A stretch of 8,760 bases of DNA. Origin: an uncultured Oscillochloris sp. Its GTDB lineage: Bacteria > Chloroflexota > Chloroflexia > Chloroflexales > Chloroflexaceae. The notes under the pieces are model-generated. The model ran no database searches, was not told the DNA's origin, and worked only from the letters and a program-made list of their open reading frames with translations. How positions within the stretch are numbered: the stretch's first letter is position 1; every line of letters starts with the position of its first letter. A program made the translations under genes and the position numbers. Positions 1 through 8,100 of the stretch are shown piece by piece. The stretch is from NCBI GenBank assembly GCA_903877945.1, contig CAIRFY010000414.1:1-8760 (forward strand), given 5' to 3'.

Positions 1-16
1 CAGAATGTGATCTACT

Positions 17-38
17 CCCCTCTCCCTAGGGAGAGGGG
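17..38. repeat. C/G-rich perfect palindrome with G-rich tail
   Basis: A perfect 22-base palindrome has arms CCCCTCTCCC and GGGAGAGGGG around a central TA. It is followed by a G-rich tail (39-50) and then by AGAACTGTAAAGTA (58-71). This hairpin plus G-rich tail looks like the short intergenic repeats that are common in Chloroflexota and several other phyla; that family link is from memory. The same order of parts recurs in opposite orientation at the right end of the window. Confidence 0.75.
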
Positions 39-98
39 CAGGGGGTGAGGGCTTCATAGAACTGTAAAGTAAGATTGCCAATCCTGAAACCATGTCTA

Positions 99-230
99 AG
101 GCATGTTTCAATCTAGCTTGACAGTTCAGCGATGAAACGATGACGCGGTGAGGCGTTCCGTATCGCCTCATCGCCTCATCGCCTCATCGCTGAACTGTCA
201 AGCTGAATGTACCCATTTTGAAACATGCCT
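99..230. repeat. long fold-back (MITE-like) inverted repeat
   Basis: Two nested inverted repeats are seen. The inner one pairs 115-155 with 164-204: the outer 21 bases of each arm (115-135 and 184-204) are perfectly complementary, and about 37 of 41 positions match overall, with an 8-base loop at 156-163. The right inner arm carries three tandem TCGCCTCA units (163-186), and the left arm carries degenerate complements of them. The outer pair is AGGCATGTTTCAA (99-111) against TTGAAACATGCCT (218-230). No coding capacity was seen inside. It is best read as a non-autonomous palindromic element. The right terminal arm contains the ATG at 225, so the element reaches into the 5' end of the following reading frame. 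It could also form a strong RNA hairpin in a leader transcript. Confidence 0.8.
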
Positions 231-1253
231 AAAACCGAAATTGCGCCAATGAGCATGATCATCGCCGAGGGTCTGAGCAAACAGTTCTCACGCGAGTCGC
301 GCCCTGCGGTCGATGGGGTCAGCTTCGCGGTGGAGCCTGGAGAACTTGTTGTACTCCTCGGGCCGTCGGGTTGCGGAAAGACGACCCTGCTCAAAATGCT
401 CAACCGGCTATATGAGCCGACCAGCGGCACGCTCATGATCGATGGCGTCGATGCACATAGCCTGCCCGTCATCCAGTTGCGCCGGCGTATCGGCTACGCC
501 ATCCAGCAGACAGGACTCTTCCCGCACTTGCGGGTCGAACATAATATCGCGGTGGTGCCTCGCTTGCTTGGCTGGGAGCGCCCACGGATCGAGGCGCGCA
601 TTGATGAGTTGCTCGATCTGGTAGGGCTGCCGTGCGATTTTCGGCGACGTTACCCACACCAACTCTCGGGTGGCCAGCAGCAGCGCGTTGGCCTGGCCCG
701 TGCGCTCGCGGCCAACCCGGCGATCTTGCTGATGGACGAGCCCTTCGGTGCCCTCGACGCGATCACTCGCGCCCGCCTCCAGGATGAACTGCTGCGCATC
801 CAGCGCAAGCTGCATACGACCATCCTTTTCGTTACCCACGATATTGAAGAAGCTCTGCGCCTCGCTGACCGGATCATGGTGATGAACCAGGGGCGGATGG
901 TGCAATTTGATACGCCTCTGGCGATCCTGACCCAGCCAAGCGACCGTTTCGTCGAGCAACTCACTGGTGCGCGTGATGTGCTGCGCCACCTAAGCCTGCT
1001 GACAGTCGCCGCCGCCCTTGGGCGCGAACGTCCAACCGCCGCCCCTGTGTGTGAGGTCGCAGACCTGCCATCACTCCGTCCCCAAGACGATCTACGCTTC
1101 GCACTGACCCAGTTGCTGGGTTCTGGGGAGGCGAGCTTGCCCGTGATAGACGCTGATCGCGAGGTCGGCAGGCTCACGCTCGCGGATCTACGTGCCATGC
1201 TTCCGCGCACCTTCGCCGGGTTAGAGGAACCCACCCCCACGTCGGGAGTGTGA
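225..1253 (+). CDS. opuCA: osmoprotectant ABC transporter ATP-binding protein (OpuCA/OsmV-like)
   Basis: This is the ATPase subunit of a quaternary-amine (glycine betaine, carnitine, choline or proline) importer, acting at the cytoplasmic face of the membrane. Visible motifs are Walker A GPSGCGKT (46-53), Q-loop YAIQQTG (91-97), signature LSGGQQQR (147-154), Walker B ILLMDEP (167-173), D-loop GALD (175-178) and the switch His205 in THD. Residues about 256-330 resemble one CBS domain, the region that senses ionic strength in OpuA/OpuC-type ATPases. Family members often have two CBS repeats and about 380 residues, so this copy (342) appears to have one. The ATG at 225 lies inside an inverted-repeat arm and has no Shine-Dalgarno sequence. 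ATG 249 (MSMIIAEGLSKQF) or ATG 255 fits the usual family start better. The gene ends 12 bases before the permease, indicating an operon. The symbol reflects family only; the substrate is not known. Confidence 0.9.
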   Translation: MPKTEIAPMSMIIAEGLSKQFSRESRPAVDGVSFAVEPGELVVLLGPSGCGKTTLLKMLNRLYEPTSGTLMIDGVDAHSLPVIQLRRRIGYAIQQTGLFPHLRVEHNIAVVPRLLGWERPRIEARIDELLDLVGLPCDFRRRYPHQLSGGQQQRVGLARALAANPAILLMDEPFGALDAITRARLQDELLRIQRKLHTTILFVTHDIEEALRLADRIMVMNQGRMVQFDTPLAILTQPSDRFVEQLTGARDVLRHLSLLTVAAALGRERPTAAPVCEVADLPSLRPQDDLRFALTQLLGSGEASLPVIDADREVGRLTLADLRAMLPRTFAGLEEPTPTSGV

Positions 1254-1265
1254 CCGAAAACAACG

Positions 1266-1883
1266 ATGGGCTACCTGATCAATAACTGGGCCTACGTTGG
1301 AACGCTCCTGCTGCAGCATCTCTGGCTCACCAGTTCGGCCATCGCCATCGCAATGATCATCGCGCTGCCGGTTGGCGTGCTGCTGGCCCGCGTCGCATGG
1401 CTGCGCGGGCCAGTGCTGGGCGTCCTCGGGGTACTCTACACCATCCCTAGCCTCTCGCTGCTCGTGCTGCTGATCCCCGTGCTACGGCTGGGCTACTGGC
1501 CCGCTGTGGTGACGCTGGTGATCTACGCTCAGATCATCCTTGTACGCAACATTGTGGTTGGGTTGATCAGCATCGATCCTGCGGTGATCGAGGCGGCCCG
1601 TGGGATGGGCATGAGCGGCTGGCAGCGCCTGGCACAGGTGGAGTTGCCGTTGGCGTTGCCGCTGATACTGGCGGGCCTGCGTATCGCGACACTCTCAACG
1701 ATTGGGATCGCCACCGTTGCGGCGTTCGTCAACGCGGGCGGGTTGGGGATGCTGCTTTTTGACGGCATACGCACGAGCAACCACGAGAAAATTGTTATTG
1801 GGGCTATCGCCGTATCGCTCCTGGCAATCGGGGCGAACGCGCTGCTGCACCGGGCCGAGCTGTGGGCACGATCAGGACTCTGA
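1266..1883 (+). CDS. opuCB: osmoprotectant ABC transporter permease (OpuCB/OsmW-like)
   Basis: This is an inner-membrane permease of the quaternary-amine importer family and the likely partner of the upstream ATPase. At 205 residues it has the compact size typical of OpuCB/OpuCD and OsmW/OsmY-type subunits. Hydrophobic stretches lie near residues 12-42, 46-72, 76-102, 130-156 and 176-196, consistent with five to six membrane spans. The coupling (EAA) loop is seen at about 108-132: VIEAARGMGMSGWQRLAQVE followed by LPLALP. The LYTIPSLSLL segment (57-66) is characteristic of this subfamily. The start ATG follows the ATPase stop by 12 bases; GGGAG at 1244-1248 is rather distant for a ribosome binding site. 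OpuC systems usually use two permeases and a substrate-binding protein. Neither a second permease nor a binding protein is present here, so this subunit may work as a homodimer or with parts encoded elsewhere. Confidence 0.9.
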   Translation: MGYLINNWAYVGTLLLQHLWLTSSAIAIAMIIALPVGVLLARVAWLRGPVLGVLGVLYTIPSLSLLVLLIPVLRLGYWPAVVTLVIYAQIILVRNIVVGLISIDPAVIEAARGMGMSGWQRLAQVELPLALPLILAGLRIATLSTIGIATVAAFVNAGGLGMLLFDGIRTSNHEKIVIGAIAVSLLAIGANALLHRAELWARSGL

Positions 1884-2170
1884 GCGGGAGAGGGGAAGTT
1901 AGACCCCGAAATTAATGTTTAAGCAGGTTCTTGTGATTATATTTTTCACGGAAAATACACTTTCTTTTTATATCTATTCGTAATTCAACGTACTATACTC
2001 CGAGTTGTAGTGGCTCGCTGTCTCTTCCTCGCTCACATCACACACAAGCGAAGCACGTCATCGTGTAGGCAAGGGGTCGCACCGCATCTGTGGGCTGCGT
2101 GTTCAACGCACAATACGGTGGGGGAAGCGTTCCTGATTCCGGTTATCCTGCAAGCGAAAGGTAGCAGTCG
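1884..2170 (+). promoter_or_regulatory. AT-rich intergenic region, probable promoter and leader of the large secreted protein
   Basis: No gene is supported in these 287 bases. Positions about 1905-1999 are clearly richer in A+T than the flanking genes. The best -10-like hexamer is TATACT at 1994-1999, with no good -35 at the usual distance (TATCTA at 1971-1976 is poor). TTGTGA at 1931-1936 lies in the same stretch. A short TTTTC-ACG-GAAAA inverted repeat spans 1943-1955. The remaining 170 bases (2000-2170) would be a 5' untranslated leader if the TATACT site is used. No riboswitch or clear terminator for the transporter operon was recognised. Confidence 0.35.
2157..2161 (+). promoter_or_regulatory. 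ribosome binding site of the large secreted protein
   Basis: AAAGG lies 9 bases before the ATG at 2171. This start also puts a basic n-region and a hydrophobic signal-peptide core at the N-terminus, which supports it over later Met codons such as Met12. Confidence 0.5.
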
Positions 2171-5100
2171 ATGAAACAGCATTTTTCCGGTAGTGTGCGA
2201 CGCATGACGTTCATACTCCTCATCACAATGATTGCGCTTATCACACACGTGGGGGCCAAGGTACCGTCCGTAACCCCCGCCCTTGCCGCCGCACGGACAC
2301 AAGATATGGTCGAACTGACGACGCACGTCACGCAGAATGACGTCCCTCTCGGGACAGAGGTGGTGGTTCCCGTTGCTGGCCTGCCGAACGGGGCGACTGT
2401 TGCCGGTGTGCGAGTAAAGGCGACCCTTACCGCAGGTGCCGCTCAGAGTGTCACAGTGACGGCTCCTGGCACAATGCCAACTCAGATTAACCTTACTCCG
2501 GATCCGACGTTCGCAGCCACAAGTGTTGCGGTGACTCGTAGCGATATGACCGTCCATACCCTTGATGGGGCACTCGCTACAGGTGAGTGGCGCGTGATGA
2601 TCGCACCGGCCACACCCGAGCAGAATGGACAGATGGCCGAACTCAGTATGACTATCACGTACGTGGCTGCCGTTAGTCTGCCGGAGATTCGGAGTGGTGG
2701 TATCGGTGCCACCCCGGCTGTCGCGAGTCTCCCCGCTCCTGTCTGGCAGATGTCGGGTGCTGCAGCGACATCTACTAACCCACCGAAGGCGGTGTCGTCA
2801 GGCCAGACGCAGCCGAACGCCGTAAATACCCTGCTGAGCGAAGGGTTTGAGGGTAGCTTCCCGCCCGCAACTGGTTGGACCATCCTTGACCTGAGCAACG
2901 ACGGTAGCGAAGTCTACTGGAACGATGTGAGCCATGGATCCTTCAGTGGTTCGTGGTCTGCCTGGCCTGCAGGCGGCGGTGCGCAACGACTCAGTAGCCC
3001 ACCTTATGCGAATAATATGAATACCTGGATGATTGCCGGGCCGTTCGACCTGAGCAATGCCAGTGATGCTCAGATCTCTTTTGCACTGTGGCGTGAGATT
3101 GAGGTCGGGTACGACTACGTCTTCTTCGGCACGTCGGGCGATGGTGTCAACTTCTCCGGGTACACCTGGGACGGCAGCGCCACCTGGAAGCAGCAGCAGA
3201 TCGGCATGTCAGACCGGATTGGCGACAGCAGCGTCTGGATCGGCTGGAAGTTCGCTTCCGACGTCAGCAATACCATGAGCGGAGCATATATCGATGACAT
3301 TCTGCTGACGGATACCCAGCAATCCTGCGGCCCCTACACCGCTGCCGCCCAGCAGCAGATCATCCCCGACGACGGCAGTTGGCTCAGCCTGCCGCTCACC
3401 GACATCCACGCCCCGGCGCAGGCTACCGTTACTGATGTGGCCGTGAAATACAACCTCGATCACCCCGACCCGAGCCAGCTTGAGGTGCGGCTGAGCCGTC
3501 CAGCAAGCGGCGTCAGCGTGGATCTGTGGAGTCATGGCACCGCGCTGGAACACACGAGCCTGGGCAATGCCGTTGGCCTGACCGCATTTAGTGGTGAACC
3601 AGCGCAAGGGGGCTGGCTGCTTCAGGTGCGCGATAGCGTACCCGGCGGGCAGGGCCAGGTGACGGCGGCATCGCTGCGCGCCACGTACTTGCCTGCACAG
3701 ATGTCGGCACAGGTTGTGGGTGGCCCGATGGGGCGGATGAACACCCTGAGCCTCCCCGCAGGGGCTAAGCCCTCGGTTAGCTCTGACCGTGACCCCAGTA
3801 AAGCTCCATCTGTTGCGCCCCAGGCATCAACGAATGCATGGCAGACGATCATAAGCGAGGACTTCGAGAGTACATTCCCACCGAGCAGTGGCGCATGGCA
3901 GCTCTACGACTTTAGCAGCGACGGCTGCGAGTTTCTGTGGAATGACTCGGCAGCACGGCCCTACGCCGGTAGCTGGGCCGGTTGGCCGGCCAACGGCGGT
4001 GCGAACAGCCTTGACCCGAGTAGTTCCCGCTATGCGCCAAACATGGATAGCTGGATGGTCTACGGCCCGTTTGACCTGAGCGATGCCACCAATGCCGAAG
4101 TCGTCTTTGCTATGTGGCGTAATATCGAGACGACTTACGACTCGGTTTTTGTTGGTGCATCAGGCGACGGATCTTCCTTCTCTGGAACCACGTGGGATGG
4201 CAGTGCGGACTGGGCAAACACGACGGTTGACATCAGCAGCTTCGCCGGTGACTCCTCAGTGTGGGTCGCGTGGGTCTTCCGATCCGACGCGACGGTGAAC
4301 TTGGAGGGGCCGTGGATTGACTCGATTGAGATCCACAAGTTCCTCTCGGCACCGCCGTCGATCAGCGTGAGTCCGGGCGCGTTGAGCGCGAGCCTGCGCC
4401 CTGGGGAGACGGTGCAGCAGACCCTGACGATCTCCAATACGGGTTCCGGGCCACTCAACTTTAACACGAACGTGGCCGGTACGGCGGGGGTACCTCAGCG
4501 CATCGCCTTCCCCGCACAGAAGATCGCCCCCAGTTTGCAAAATCGGATCGCGAGCGACCCCACGGGGCAGTCGGATATGTTGGTCTATCTGAGCGATCAG
4601 GCTGATCTAAGCCGGGCCTATACCATCTCTGACTGGGTAGCACGCGGTCGCTATGTCTACGACACGCTCTGGCAGACAGCGCAGCGCAGTCAGCCCGATC
4701 TGTTGAGCTACCTGGAGAGCCAGCGACAGGCGGGTGTGATCCAATCCTACCAGCCCTTCTATATCGTCAATGCGGTTATGGTGCGTGGGAGCAGCCGTTC
4801 GCTTACCGGGATTGCGGCTCGCGGCGATGTCGCCTATGTCGAGTCGACGAGTCTCTACGGCATCCCGCAGCCTACGATCACGCCTGATGGCGGAGTAGGC
4901 GTGAACGCCATTGAGTGGGGGATCAGCAAGATCCGCGCAGATCAGGTCTGGAACGACTTTGGGGTACGCGGTGCCGGTGTTGTCGTAGCAAACATCGACA
5001 CGGGTGTTATGGGCACGCACCCAGCGCTGATCAATCAGTATCGCGGCACTACCACCGGCAGCAACGACTACAACTGGTATGATCCGACTGGCACCTTCCC

Positions 5101-8100
5101 CAACGCCCCAGACGACAATAACGGCCACGGCACCCACACGATGGGCACGATGGTCGGCCTGGATACGGCCAGCGGCGATCAGATCGGCGTAGCTCCCCAA
5201 GCAACGTGGATCGCTGCGAAGGGTTGTTCAACCGACAGTTGTGACTCTGCCAGTTTGCTCGCTGCGGCCCAGTGGGTGCTGGCACCTTTCCCAATTGGTG
5301 GTACATCAGCGGCGGGCGATGCGAGCAAGCGTCCAAATATCGTCAACAACTCGTGGGGCGGTGGCAATAACGATCTCTGGTACCAGGCCAGCGTTAATGC
5401 ATGGCGTGCGGCGTCGATCTTCCCGGCCTTCTCTGCCGGAAATTCCGGACCGGATGCTGGCTCCGTCGGTTCGCCCGGCGATTATGCGGAAAGCTTCGCT
5501 GCCGGGGCCACCGACAGCACGGATACCATCGCCAATTTCAGTTCGCGCGGCCCCTCGCAGGCGACAAACGAGATCAAGCCTGATGTGAGCGCCCCAGGTG
5601 CCTCGATCCGATCTTCAATCAATACCGGCGGCTACGGCGTCTACAGCGGCACATCAATGGCCAGCCCACATGTCGCTGGGTGCACGGCACTCATCCTCTC
5701 TGCTGCGCCAAACACGAGCGTAAGCGCAATCGAGAGCCTGCTTACCAACACCGCCGTTGATCTTGGCTCGACCGGTGCCGACTTCGACTACGGCTATGGC
5801 CGGATCGACTGCTACAACGCGGTATCCGCCGTCAGATCGGGCATCTCTTGGCTGAGCGCCAACCCGACGAGCGGCAGTGTTCTCCCAGGTCAGAGTACCA
5901 CCATCACGGCTACGTTCGATGCGAGCGGGCTGGCGGCGGGTACCCACAACGGCCAGTTGGTGATTGCCAGCAATGACACGGCCCACTCTCCGCTCATCGT
6001 TCCGGCAACCCTGGCGGTGCAGTCGGGCAGCACCCTGAGCATCCCGAGCAATATCGTCGGCCACGTTGGCGCAACGGTCGATGTGCCGATCATGCTCAAT
6101 TCCAACGGATTTCATCTCGCCGCCGCAACCATGTCGGTTGATTACGACCAGACATGTCTCACCTTCGATGGGGCTGACAGCAATGGCGACGGCACCCCCG
6201 ACGCGGCTACCTTCCATACATCGTCGGCGTTCTCCCATCTCGTCAGCTTTGATCCTGCAAACACCGGCGGCGAGATTAACATCTCAATCGTAGACATGAG
6301 CTTGCCTTTCTCTGAGATGAGCGACGGGCTGCTAGTGACACTCCAGTTGGGCGTTCGCCCCACGTGCCAGCCCGGTGCCAACAGTGTGATCATTGCCCCG
6401 GTCGGCTTCTCCAGCAGCACACCAGCATCATTTGGTGACACCAATGGTGGTAGCGTGGCTGGTATCACCATACCGGGTTCGATTGAGGTTCAGGGCGGAC
6501 GCTCCGGTGACTGTAACGGCGATATCCAGATCGACTCGAGCGACATCATTGCCGTTATTTTGGAGATCTTCGACGGCGACGGCACGAGTCCTACCAGCGC
6601 CGCCGATGGGAGTTTCCCTGGCAACGGGCCGGGCTGCGACGCGAATAGCAGCGGTGTTATCGAGGCTGGTGATATTACGTCGATCATCCGGCTCGTCTCT
6701 GTGGGCAATGGTGGCCCGATCTCCGCTGGTACCCCCCGTGATATAGGTGGCCCGAGCTTGAGCATCCCATCACAGGCAAACGCACTGCCGAGTAGCACTG
6801 TGACGCTGCCGGTGCTGCTGAACACGAACGCTTATACGAGCAGTATCGGGGCACTGAACTTTAGCATCAACTATGATGAAACCCTGCTCACGCTTGACCC
6901 CACCGATGCCAATAGCGACGGCGTTCCCGATGCGATCAGCCTGAATATGCCCACCGGCTTTACCGCATCGGTGAGTTTCACCCCGGCCAACACAAGTAAA
7001 GAGTTGACGGTGGTGATCTCGCCGCCTCTGATGATCCCTGTCCCGGCACTCAGCGACCGTACCCTCCTAGACATCACCTTCTCCACTGGTGGTCAGCCAA
7101 ACCGCGATGTCACTGCGAATGTGGCCTTCACCAACGCTTCGTTTGGTAGTGTGCTGGGCCAGAGCATCGCTGGGACGGCACGCGATGGATCGGTGCTGAT
7201 TACGAGCAATCCGCTGACGCCCACCGCGACGCTGACGCCCACCGCGACGCTGACGCCCACCGCGACCGCGACGCCCACCGCGTCCGCGACGCCCACCGCG
7301 ACCGCGACGCCCACCGCGACGCTGACGCCCACCGCGACGCTGACGCCCACCGCAACCGCGACGCCCACCGCAACCGCGACGCCCACCGCGACCGCGACGC
7401 CCACCGCGACCGCGACGCTCACCGCGACCGCGACGCCCACCGCGTCCGCGACGCCCACCGCGACCGCGACGCTCACCGCGACCGCGACGCCCACCGCGAC
7501 CGCGACGCCCACCGCGACCGTGCCAACGGCCACGAGTACAACCACCGTGCCGACGGCCACGAGTACGATGCCGACGGCTACCAGTACGCTCACCGGCACG
7601 GTGCCGACGGCTACCGCGACTGCGACGCTGACGCCGACCGGCACCATGCCGACGGCCACGAGTACGCTCACCGCGACGCTGACGCCCGCCGCGACGCTGA
7701 CGCCCACCGGCACGGTGCCGACGCCCACCGGCACGGTGCCGACGGCTACCAGTACGCTCACCGGCACGGTGCCGACGGCCACGAGTACGCCCACCGCGAC
7801 GCTGACGCCCGCCGCGACGCTGACGCCCACCAGCATGGTGCCGACGCCCACCGGCACGGTGCCGACGCCAGTGCCGACGGTCGTTGATGTACACGTCAGT
7901 CAGGAATACCAGTTGAAGGGCGTGGATCTGACCTTAACGATCACGATGACGAACAACGGCCCCGACGACCTCGTGGGAGCCGTTATAGAGGACGTCCTGC
8001 CTGACCCCGCGCCTGGCACCACCTGGACGTGGACCTGTACCGCAACTGGCGGCGCAGACTGCGGTACGTCCCTGACAAACATCGCGAATCAGGTCAGTGG

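Noticed and set aside
118..123. Perfect -35-like TTGACA
   Set aside because: It is part of a hairpin arm and no -10-like hexamer follows at 16-19 bases.
163..190. TCGCCTCA tandem units as a CRISPR-like or iteron array
   Set aside because: Units are 8 bases with no spacers, they pair with the opposite arm of the hairpin, and no replication or cas gene is nearby.
408..1240. Minus-strand open frames opposite the transporter ATPase
   Set aside because: They give no recognisable protein and lie wholly opposite a gene with every ABC ATPase motif.
1932..1949. TGTGA...TCAC as a CRP/FNR-type operator
   Set aside because: The half-sites are separated by 9 bases instead of 6 and the rest of the consensus is missing.
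2033..2557. Minus-strand open frame across the leader and start of the protease
   Set aside because: No family resemblance was seen, and it overlaps the signal peptide and N-terminal domain of the supported gene.
4607..5200. 197-codon minus-strand open frame
   Set aside because: It is antisense to the propeptide and catalytic domain, whose conserved motifs fix the plus-strand frame.
7067..7894. Long minus-strand open frames with Arg/Gly-rich or Val/Gly-rich repeats
   Set aside because: They are antisense shadows of the Thr/Pro/Ala tandem repeat. The plus-strand frame continues through it as part of a well-supported 2055-residue protein.
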